Assembly (NCBI GenBank): GCA_031276475.1
Contig: JAISMZ010000141.1
Coordinates: forward strand, 1 to 8,906
DNA length: 8,906 bases
Direction: 5' to 3'
From: Coriobacteriales bacterium
GTDB taxonomy: Bacteria; Actinomycetota; Coriobacteriia; Coriobacteriales; UBA8131
The notes under the pieces were generated by a model that was not told the DNA's origin, did no database searches, and saw only the letters and a list, made by a program, of their open reading frames with translations. Made by a program: the position numbers and the translations under genes. Positions 1 to 5,263 of this stretch are shown one piece after another. Every line of letters begins with the position of its first letter. The first letter of the stretch is position 1.

Positions 1-215
1 TGGCTGTATATCTGCTGGAGGACGCCGGCGTTGCGCTCGTTTACCGAGCCGGTGACCAGGAAGATGTCGGCGTGCTTGGGGTTGCCGGTGTTGATGATGC
101 CAAAGCGCTCGACGTCGTAGAGCGGCGTCAGGCAGGCCAGGACCTCGATGTCGCAGCCGTTGCAGCTGGAGGCATCGTAGTGGATCAGCCAGGGGGATTT
201 TATGGTTGACGACAT
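1..215 (-). CDS. NuoB/EchC/HyfI-like iron-sulfur small subunit (3' end cut by window)
   Basis: This is the N-terminal 71 residues of the small subunit that binds a [4Fe-4S] cluster next to the catalytic large subunit in complex I-related hydrogenases. I translated it by hand from ATG at 215. Residues 18-24 read CNGCDIE, the CxxC form usual in EchC, CooL, HycG and HyfI; NuoB of true complex I has two adjacent cysteines. A further cysteine lies at residue 28, and residues 44-60 (GNPKHADIFLVTGSVNE) match the family's next conserved stretch. There is no signal peptide or membrane segment, as expected for a subunit on the cytoplasmic arm. GGGAGG at 220-225 lies 4 bases before the ATG. The gene starts 9 bases after the NuoH-like stop, so it belongs to the same operon. 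The family is clear; whether the whole complex is a hydrogenase or a Mbx-like relative cannot be decided without the large subunit. Confidence 0.88.
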   Translation of the reverse strand, partial: MSSTIKSPWLIHYDASSCNGCDIEVLACLTPLYDVERFGIINTGNPKHADIFLVTGSVNERNAGVLQQIYS

Positions 216-224
216 GGCGCCTCC

Positions 225-1097
225 CTAAAAGAATACGATCAGGACGAAAGCGTTGATCAGACAGCAGGCAAAGGTGACGACCCACGACCAGGTGAACATC
301 GCCTGCCATTTGACCCGGGCAAAGTTATTGTCTATCAGAATCTCGAGGAAATAGACCAGCAGCACCGCGACGAGCGCCACGGGGATGGCCACGGGGCTGG
401 CCCAGGCAAAGAAGAGCGCCACCCAGCCCAAAAAGAGGATGTTCTCGTACCAGTGCATGACCTCGACCATCGCCAGGGTGCGGCCGCTCATCTCGGTGGT
501 GATGCCCTTGACCAGCTCCTGATGTGCGTGGTGCGAATAGGAGAGATCGAAGGGCGACTTGCGCAGCTTAATGGTTAGGATGAACAGCAGGCCGACAAAG
601 ACCAGCGGCAGCGAGACGACGAGCGGCACGGAGCGGCTGAGCACCGCCGAGATGTCAAAGCTGCCGGTGGCCAGAAAGAAGGATACCGTCAGCAGGATCA
701 CCATCGGCTCGTAGCTGGCCACCTGGATGATCTCGCGCTCGGCACCAATCTCGGCATAGGGACTGCGTGCCGAGAAGGCGGCGACGATGAAAAACAGCGT
801 GGAGAGCGTGAGCACGAAGACCACCAGCAAGAAGTTGCCGCCGGCAAAGAAGAAGGCGCCGGCCAGGATGGCAAAGAGCAGGGCCAGCAGCACGTAAAAG
901 CCGATGAAGCCGTTAAGCGCGCGATCCTCCTTGGCCATCAGCTTGCGCACGTCGTGCCAGGGCTGAAGCAGTGGCGGGCCGACTCGCCCCTGCAGCCGAG
1001 CGCTGATCACGCGGTCTGCGCCGGCCAGCAGGCACCCCGCCACCGGGGCCAGTACAACAAAGGCGACGAGCGCCACAAAAAAGCTCAGCAGGCTCAC
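225..1097 (-). CDS. NuoH/EchB/HyfC-like membrane subunit
   Basis: This 290-residue integral membrane subunit anchors the iron-sulfur arm to the ion-pumping arm of a complex I-related enzyme. Family marks seen are RLQGRVGPPLLQP (34-46), the loop ARSPYAEIGAEREI (110-123) with glutamates near the quinone-like cavity, and RKSPFDLSYSHHAHQE (179-194) followed by VKGITTEMSG. About eight hydrophobic segments are visible, and the length is usual for EchB/HyfC. I chose GTG at 1097 rather than the longer open frame to 1199. The GTG overlaps the upstream stop as GTGA, GGAGGT at 1103-1108 sits 5 bases away, and the extra 34 residues would lie inside the upstream gene and look non-native (Cys/Arg/His rich). 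The 4-base overlap suggests translational coupling with the NuoL-like gene. The HH/HxE pattern resembles hydrogenase-type subunits more than complex I NuoH; that last point is judgement from memory of the families. Confidence 0.92.
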   Translation of the reverse strand: MSLLSFFVALVAFVVLAPVAGCLLAGADRVISARLQGRVGPPLLQPWHDVRKLMAKEDRALNGFIGFYVLLALLFAILAGAFFFAGGNFLLVVFVLTLSTLFFIVAAFSARSPYAEIGAEREIIQVASYEPMVILLTVSFFLATGSFDISAVLSRSVPLVVSLPLVFVGLLFILTIKLRKSPFDLSYSHHAHQELVKGITTEMSGRTLAMVEVMHWYENILFLGWVALFFAWASPVAIPVALVAVLLVYFLEILIDNNFARVKWQAMFTWSWVVTFACCLINAFVLIVFF

Positions 1098-3301
1098 AGC
1101 ACACCTCCAATTCCCAGGTAGACAAGCGCAAAGCCGATGATCACAATCGCAATGCAGACGATGTTGGCAACCGGCGTCAGCACGGACTCGCCAAACCATG
1201 CCTGCATATACCAGTTGCGTTGCTCGGCGCTGCTGGTGCCGGATAGGGAGTTGATGAAATCGCGCTTCTCAAAGTCGCGGCCGACGCCGGAAAGATAGAC
1301 CGTGTCATTGCCGGTGGTGCGACGCGACTGCAAAAGTACGAACAGCAACACCAGCAGCAAAACCGCCGCGAGCAGCGCCATGATCAGCAGGTTATCAAAG
1401 CTGATCGCGGCAAAGTCGGCCGTTGGCGACCAGGCGGAGTTAGTTGCTGGAGAGCCGATTGTGGCGCTGGCGTCGCCAGCTGCGGCTGCGAGCGCGGCAG
1501 CGGTTATCGGCGCCGCATCGCCCAGCGCCGCCGCAACACCGCCCAGATACGGCTCTACCACCAGCTGCGACAGCCAGGGAAATCCCAGCGAGCAGCCCAC
1601 GGAAAGCACCGCCATCAGGGCCAACGCAAACCACTCGCTGGGATGGACGGTCTTCTCCAGATTAGCCCCGCCCTGAGCGACGGCGAGTACCTTGCCCAAC
1701 CATTTGGCCCAAAACATAAAGGTCAGCGCCGATCCAAAGGCGAGGATGAACAGCAGGGTGATGTTGCCGGTATCCACCAGCGAGACGATGGTCGCCCATT
1801 TGGAGACGAGCATGCCAAACGGAGCGATGAACATCGCCAGCATCCCCAGGGCCATCAGCAGAGCCAGGCGCGGCATCCGCACGAAGAGCTGATCCATGTC
1901 CTCGATGTCGCGGCTGCCGATGTGGTGCTCGGCGGTGCCCACACAGCAAAAGAGCAGCGACTTGGCGGCGGCGTGAAAGAGCAACAGGAAAATTGCCGCC
2001 CAGACCGCCTCCGGCGTGCCCACGCCCGCACAGGCGACAATCAGGCCGAGGTTGGCGACGGTTGAGTAGGCCAGCACCCGCTTGGCGTTGCTTTGCGAGA
2101 TGGCCAGTCCCGAGCAGAACAAAAAGGTCAGGCCGCCAACCAGCACCACCGTCATGCCGCTGGCGTTCCAGCCAAAGGTCGGCGCCAGTTTTATCAGGAT
2201 GAAGACGCCGGCTTTAACCATCGTAGAGGAATGGAGCAGGGCGCTGGTTGGCGTGGGTGCGACCATCGCACCGAGCAGCCAGGACTGAAAGGGCATCTGG
2301 GCCGCCTTGGTAAAGCCCGCAAAGGCGACGAGCATCACCGGCAGGGCCACAAGCGGCAGGCCCTCCGCGGTTGAGCCGATGGCGATCAGCTTGTCCAGCT
2401 CCAGGACGCCGGCGCTGCCCACGAGGATGATCAGGCCTACACAGAAAGCCAGGCCGCCGGCGAGATTCATCACGATCTGGCGAAAAGCGTTGTCGCTGGC
2501 CTCGCGCGTGCGCGTGTAGCCAATCAGCGCAAATGAGCAGACCGTGGTTACCTCCCAGCCGCTGAGCAGCCAGCTGAGGTTGTTGGCAAAGACGATCAGG
2601 AACATCGCCGAGAGAAAGAGGAACATCAAAGCGAAGAAGAGGGGGCGGCGATCCTGAGGGCGGGCGGGGGCGGCGGGCGTGCCTGCAGCTGCGGTGGCGA
2701 GGGCGGGCGCGTCAGGGCTGCCGGGCACGGGCCGGGCCGGATGAGCCTCGGCGTGATGTTGAAAGTCGCGCATATAGCCAAGCGCGTAGATGCAGATGCC
2801 GGAGCCGATGATACCGATTATCAGAGCCATGATTACCGAGAAGCGGTCGATGTAGAGGTCGTAGCTGATGGCTACCTCATGACCCACCCCAAACTCCAAC
2901 ACCAACACCAACACCAGTTGCAGACCGGCCAGGAAGAGGGCGAAAGGCTTGTTGGCACGTGCCGCCTTAACGATGATATAGAGGCAGATCAGCGCACTTA
3001 CCGCCGTCAAGAACCAGGTCACGAGGGTGGCCGGAGCGAGGGCCGCGCTGTGGCTGGCAGCGGTGCTGGCTGCTGCGCTGGCGGCGTCGGTGGCTCCCGC
3101 ACTATCACCGCCAAGGACAGCATTGAGGCTGAAGAACACCGGTTCAGCGGGAAGGTAGAGCACTGCCAGGGCCAATGAGGCCACCATGATAATGGCAGCG
3201 GCCGCAACGACGATGGCCGTACGCGCTCGCTCAGAACGTACCACCAACAACGATGCCGCTGTCAGCAATGGGAAAATAACCAAAAAGCCAATGATCTCCA
3301 C
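1094..3301 (-). CDS. NuoL/EchA/HyfB-like ion-translocating membrane subunit
   Basis: This 735-residue antiporter-like subunit carries proton or sodium translocation in the membrane arm. Conserved features seen are a glutamate in SGWEVTTVCSF (E250), GFTKAAQMPFQSWL with K332, LLHSSTMVKAG with H357 and K363, HAAAKSLLF with K447, and PFGMLVSKW with K501. These correspond to the buried charged residues of the NuoL/MrpA family. More than a dozen hydrophobic segments are present. Start is GTG at 3301: AAGGAGG at 3306-3312 lies 4 bases upstream and the protein begins at once with a membrane helix. It is the first gene of the visible operon and overlaps the NuoH-like gene by 4 bases. Oddities are Ala/Pro-rich loops, mainly residues 182-219 and 590-632, and a short hexamer repeat (CCAACA, three copies, 2896-2913) that encodes Val-Leu pairs in a helix. 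It could be called HyfB- or CooM-like; gene order favours EchA/CooM. Confidence 0.93.
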   Translation of the reverse strand: MEIIGFLVIFPLLTAASLLVVRSERARTAIVVAAAAIIMVASLALAVLYLPAEPVFFSLNAVLGGDSAGATDAASAAASTAASHSAALAPATLVTWFLTAVSALICLYIIVKAARANKPFALFLAGLQLVLVLVLEFGVGHEVAISYDLYIDRFSVIMALIIGIIGSGICIYALGYMRDFQHHAEAHPARPVPGSPDAPALATAAAGTPAAPARPQDRRPLFFALMFLFLSAMFLIVFANNLSWLLSGWEVTTVCSFALIGYTRTREASDNAFRQIVMNLAGGLAFCVGLIILVGSAGVLELDKLIAIGSTAEGLPLVALPVMLVAFAGFTKAAQMPFQSWLLGAMVAPTPTSALLHSSTMVKAGVFILIKLAPTFGWNASGMTVVLVGGLTFLFCSGLAISQSNAKRVLAYSTVANLGLIVACAGVGTPEAVWAAIFLLLFHAAAKSLLFCCVGTAEHHIGSRDIEDMDQLFVRMPRLALLMALGMLAMFIAPFGMLVSKWATIVSLVDTGNITLLFILAFGSALTFMFWAKWLGKVLAVAQGGANLEKTVHPSEWFALALMAVLSVGCSLGFPWLSQLVVEPYLGGVAAALGDAAPITAAALAAAAGDASATIGSPATNSAWSPTADFAAISFDNLLIMALLAAVLLLVLLFVLLQSRRTTGNDTVYLSGVGRDFEKRDFINSLSGTSSAEQRNWYMQAWFGESVLTPVANIVCIAIVIIGFALVYLGIGGVL

Positions 3302-3323
3302 GTCGCCTCCTTTTTCAGGACGG

Positions 3324-3344
3324 GTACATCCAAGGGCATTGTAC
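3324..3344 (-). promoter_or_regulatory. Possible operator and -10 upstream of the Ech-like operon
   Basis: Between the operon's first start codon and the region upstream lies an inverted repeat, GTACA (3324-3328), 11 bases, TGTAC (3340-3344). On the minus strand TACAAT (3338-3343) resembles a -10 box and overlaps the distal arm, 37 bases before the GTG start. I see no convincing -35 box at 17-18 bases from it, so the promoter may need an activator or lie elsewhere. A repressor or activator binding site is an inference from symmetry and position only. The same bases also run into the start of the broken plus-strand frame at 3346. Confidence 0.25.
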
Positions 3345-3345
3345 T

Positions 3346-3744
3346 ATGGTAAAGTTGGCGCTCACGCAAATAAAGCTGCCAAGGCACTGCCCATCGGCGC
3401 GAAAGGCCAATGCGAAGTGTTATTGCGGCAGTAGCATACAGGGAAAGGCACAAACAACGGGATGAACGGTGGAGGCGGGAGCTGTTGGGGCACTGTGCCG
3501 GAACACTGGGCTGGCTCCCGATCTTGGCGTGAAGAGAGGCGATGGCGTATAGCAATACCACCTTGCCGAAGATGCAGATGCCAATGCCGTGCTCCATTTG
3601 ACAGAGAGCGCACCAATCTCTTTGTCGGCTCTGAGGCAAATGCCCAAAGCCGTCGCCTTGGCAGACCTGGCGGCGTCAGCCGACACCCGGAAACGCAGCG
3701 TGGCATTGGCCAAATTAAAGGAGCTTTTGTGTGAACAATGCTGA
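3346..3744 (+). pseudogene. Probable decayed gene: one frame broken by two stops
   Basis: A single plus-strand frame begins with ATG at 3346 (AAGGG 9 bases upstream), runs 39 codons to TGA at 3463, continues 28 codons to TAG at 3550, and then 63 codons to TGA at 3742. The last segment reads like normal protein: after HLAEDADANAVLHLTES comes an alanine- and leucine-rich helical stretch ending KLKELLCEQC. The first two segments are less convincing. I do not recognise a family. The simplest reading is an old gene killed by point mutations; the ribosome binding site at 3717-3723 for the next ORF lies inside its tail. An intact shorter gene could start at ATG 3640 (34 codons, GAGG 3 bases upstream) or GTG 3589. 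No sign of a selenocysteine or pyrrolysine context was seen. The rest of 3302-3920 holds nothing else I can name. Confidence 0.3.
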
Positions 3745-3889
3745 GCTTGAGCGCCTGCATCGATCGGATAAAAGGCGCTTGAGAAGTATTGCTGCGGCCT
3801 TATCCGAGACAAACCATGCCGCCTGGCTTAAGCTTGCAGCAGCTAGAAGGCTTGCTGGACAAGACACATTGAGAATACTATCGGAGTAG
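3731..3889 (+). CDS. Small hypothetical protein, 52 residues
   Basis: GTG at 3731 opens a 52-codon frame to TAG at 3887. AAAGGAG at 3717-3723 sits 7 bases before the start, the best ribosome binding site on this strand in the region. The product is basic, hydrophilic and apparently helical, beginning MNNAELERLHRSDKRRL and ending DTLRILSE; it has no cysteine and no membrane segment. The start overlaps the end of the preceding broken frame by 14 bases, so this may be either a coupled downstream gene or the frameshifted C-terminus of the same decayed protein. Codons such as AGA, ATA, CTA and TTA are more frequent than in neighbouring genes, suggesting a different origin or loss of selection. It ends 31 bases from the stop of the convergent HPP-family gene. 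The family is not recognised. Confidence 0.35.
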   Translation: MNNAELERLHRSDKRRLRSIAAALSETNHAAWLKLAAARRLAGQDTLRILSE

Positions 3890-3920
3890 AGCCAGGCAGT
3901 GACCCGCCTCTCCCCGCTCG

Positions 3921-4400
3921 CTACAGCAGATTGCGCATCAGCGGGCGAAAGATGTGGAGGAGGACGGCGATTATCGTCACGCAGGCCAGCGCCAAACTGA
4001 TGGCCAACAGGGTGTGTGGGGTCAGAGCCAGACCGAGCGCCAGTGCCGCTGCCGGGGGATGCTCCACGCTGAAGACTACCATTGCTAAAACGCACAGGCC
4101 CACAGCGATGCCGGCAACGAGGGCGGTGGGGAGCTCGGGAACAAAGTCGCGCAGCAGTGCGCCCACGCCTCCGGAGAGGACGCCGGCCAGATAACCGCCA
4201 ACAAAGAAACGGGGCTTGGAGGTGGGAGCCTGTGGCGTTGCGACCGCGATGAAGATCGTCGCACCGATGGAGGCCAAAACGACATCGGAGGCAACGAGGG
4301 TCTGGAGCTGCATCAGTAAGACGACGGCCGCAGTGCCTGCCAACGATTGCAGCAGGAAGTGCTTCCGTTTGCCCTTGAATTCCGGATCGTATAAACGCAT
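3921..4400 (-). CDS. HPP-family integral membrane protein
   Basis: This is a 159-residue membrane protein of the HPP family. The signature EHPPAAALALGLAL is at residues 113-126. An earlier family stretch, ASIGATIFIAVATPQAP (43-59), is followed by a proline/arginine turn and a glycine-rich helix. Four or five hydrophobic segments follow a short charged cytoplasmic N-terminus (MRLYDPEFKGKRKH). Length fits the single-domain members. Some plant and cyanobacterial members transport nitrite; the role in most bacteria is unknown, so no substrate is assigned. ATG at 4400 is chosen because GAGGA at 4408-4412 lies 7 bases upstream and the protein begins as family members do. The open frame continues to 4586, but that extension is arginine-rich and made of a DNA repeat. 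It may share a transcript with the tRNA gene upstream, or be controlled from the repeat region. Confidence 0.88.
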   Translation of the reverse strand: MRLYDPEFKGKRKHFLLQSLAGTAAVVLLMQLQTLVASDVVLASIGATIFIAVATPQAPTSKPRFFVGGYLAGVLSGGVGALLRDFVPELPTALVAGIAVGLCVLAMVVFSVEHPPAAALALGLALTPHTLLAISLALACVTIIAVLLHIFRPLMRNLL

Positions 4401-4448
4401 TGCGCAGTCCTCACTTTGGCAGCGGCTTGCGGCGGACGCAGCGGTGCA

Positions 4449-4522
4449 GCGGCGGCGGCTCGCAATAACTGCGACACCCTTGCGGCGGCGGCTCGCAACA
4501 ACTGCGACACCCTTGCGGCGGC
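4449..4522. repeat. 33-base tandem repeat, two full copies and a partial third
   Basis: The copies are 4449-4481 and 4482-4514, with the first 8 bases of a third at 4515-4522. They differ at one base only (T at 4466, C at 4499). Each copy contains a perfect inverted repeat, TCGCA-N5-TGCGA (4460-4474 and 4493-4507), and the single difference lies in the N5 spacer. The array lies between tRNA-Arg and the HPP-family start, beginning 49 bases upstream of the ATG. It could be a pair of protein binding sites or merely a slippage product in GCG-rich DNA. Confidence 0.8.
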
Positions 4523-4596
4523 ACCCGCCGCGCCACCGGCGGCCTCTTGTCATGGCACCCAGCGCAACCGCACCTCCGCAACGCACCGTTGTTGAA

Positions 4597-4672
4597 TGGT
4601 GCCCTCGGGCCGATTCGAACGGCCGACACCAGCTTTAGGAGAGCTGTGCTCTATCCCCTGAGCTACGAGGGC
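4597..4672 (-). tRNA. tRNA-Arg (anticodon CCT)
   Basis: The minus strand folds into a full cloverleaf of 76 bases. The acceptor stem is GCCCTCG/CGAGGGC, the D stem GCTC/GAGC, the anticodon stem CAGCT/AGCTG with loop CTCCTAA, the variable loop five bases, and the T stem GGCCG/CGGCC with loop TTCGAAT. The discriminator base is A and CCA is encoded (4597-4599). The anticodon CCT reads the arginine codon AGG. All stems are perfectly paired, so the gene looks functional. No second copy of the tRNA 3' end was seen in the window, so there is no sign of an element integrated here. Confidence 0.97.
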
Positions 4673-4682
4673 ACGAGTGGAT

Positions 4683-4711
4683 ATTCTATCATTACCGCGA
4701 AAAACAGTCAC
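4683..4711 (-). promoter_or_regulatory. Likely promoter of tRNA-Arg
   Basis: On the minus strand GTGACT (4706-4711) and TAGAAT (4683-4688) are separated by 17 bases. They match the sigma-70-type consensus at 4 of 6 and 5 of 6 positions. Transcription would begin only a few bases before the tRNA 5' end at 4672, a very short leader. No other pair this good was seen upstream of the tRNA. Confidence 0.5.
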
Positions 4712-4741
4712 GGTTACAGGCAAGCCCTATCTGTTACCCTC

Positions 4742-4771
4742 TTGTTGCATGCTGGGTATGAAAAATATGAT
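4742..4771 (+). promoter_or_regulatory. Possible promoter of the AbrB-exporter unit
   Basis: TATGAT (4766-4771) is a good -10 match. TTGTTG (4742-4747) lies 18 bases upstream of it, and the alternative TTGCAT (4745-4750) only 15 bases. The surrounding 4745-4800 is clearly A+T-richer than the genes on either side. The transcript would carry a leader of roughly 95 bases before the ATG at 4874. The call rests on two short hexamers. Confidence 0.35.
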
Positions 4772-4806
4772 AAGTTGGATATTGACGTAATTGTCTTTGA
4801 TGTTTC

Positions 4807-4841
4807 GCAAACGGCTGTGTCGCCGACGCAGTGCCGTTTGC
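4807..4841 (+). promoter_or_regulatory. Strong leader hairpin upstream of the AbrB-domain gene
   Basis: GCAAACGGC (4807-4815) pairs perfectly with GCCGTTTGC (4833-4841). Inside, TGTGTC (4816-4821) pairs with GACGCA (4825-4830) around a 3-base loop, with a 2-base bulge at 4831-4832. One inner pair is U-G in plus-strand RNA and would be an A-C mismatch in the opposite RNA, so the fold suits the plus transcript. No T-run follows, so it is not a standard terminator. It lies 32 bases before the start codon. It could control translation or mRNA stability, or be a DNA operator. Confidence 0.45.
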
Positions 4842-4873
4842 CATCGCCTTACTACCGAAGGGATGTACCGGCA

Positions 4874-5263
4874 ATGCCTAAGAAACAGGAAGAGGCCGCC
4901 GCCGCAACCAAAGCCGCCGCGCCCATCGCCAGCGCCAAGACAGCCGCTGCCGACACCGCTGCCACTGCCGACACTGCCGCCGCCGCTGCCGCCACCGACA
5001 CCGAAGCCCCCGCCTACGAGCAGCCGCGCTGGCAGATCTACGGAACAGCAACGCTCAGCGAACGCGGCCAGCTGGTGATTCCCGCCGAGGCCCGCAAGGA
5101 GTTCAACCTCGAGATCGGTGAGCGCTTCGTGGTGGTGGGCGTTACCGAGTACGGGGCCATCGGTCTAATCAAAACCGATGTCTTCAGCAAGCTGGCCGAC
5201 GGCTTCATGTCCCAGGCCAATGCCTTTGCCAGCTTCGCGCAAAACGCGAAAGGGGCTGAGTGA
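4874..5263 (+). CDS. AbrB/MazE/SpoVT-domain protein
   Basis: This 129-residue protein has a C-terminal swapped-hairpin DNA-binding fold of the AbrB/SpoVT type at residues 56-100. The core is YGTATLSERGQLVIPAEAR followed by KEFNLEIGERFVVV, the usual pattern of this domain. Residues 7-47 are a low-complexity linker of Ala, Thr, Asp and Pro, and residues 103-122 form a likely helix. ATG at 4874 is chosen because AAGGGA (4858-4863) lies upstream, though 10 bases is a long gap, and because the open frame further upstream runs back through the tRNA and hairpin. The stop overlaps a GTG start of the exporter gene. The domain occurs both in global regulators and in antitoxins; no toxin is present, so a regulator of its own unit is more likely, by inference. 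Most family members are shorter and lack the long linker. Confidence 0.85.
   Translation: MPKKQEEAAAATKAAAPIASAKTAAADTAATADTAAAAAATDTEAPAYEQPRWQIYGTATLSERGQLVIPAEARKEFNLEIGERFVVVGVTEYGAIGLIKTDVFSKLADGFMSQANAFASFAQNAKGAE

Noticed and set aside
1643..2065. A 140-codon plus-strand open frame over the NuoL-like gene, and similar ones at 2741-3178
   Set aside because: They are antisense to a strongly conserved gene, have no credible ribosome binding site and give low-quality, His/Gln/Arg-rich products.
3463..3552. TGA at 3463 and TAG at 3550 as recoded selenocysteine or pyrrolysine codons
   Set aside because: No selenocysteine-type hairpin was seen after the TGA and no known seleno- or pyrrolysine-protein family is recognisable; decay is simpler.
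3420..3812. Minus-strand open frame whose part around NATLRFRVSADAARSAK faintly recalls the start of RelB/DinJ antitoxins
   Set aside because: The match fades after about 20 residues, the spacing to the next antitoxin-like part is wrong, there is no ribosome binding site, and the plus-strand frame over the same bases looks more protein-like.
4449..4522. CRISPR-like repeats
   Set aside because: The copies are directly adjacent with no spacers and no cas gene is present.
4401..4586. N-terminal extension of the HPP-family protein back to ATG 4586
   Set aside because: The extension is an arginine-rich product of the tandem DNA repeat, unlike family N-termini, and ATG 4400 has its own ribosome binding site.
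4597..4672. tRNA-Arg as the attachment site of an integrated element
   Set aside because: No integrase and no second copy of the tRNA 3' end were seen in the window.
4547..4873. Upstream extension of the AbrB-domain protein in the same frame
   Set aside because: The extension runs through the tRNA gene in antisense, the promoter-like sequence and the leader hairpin; ATG 4874 fits the domain and has an upstream AAGGGA.
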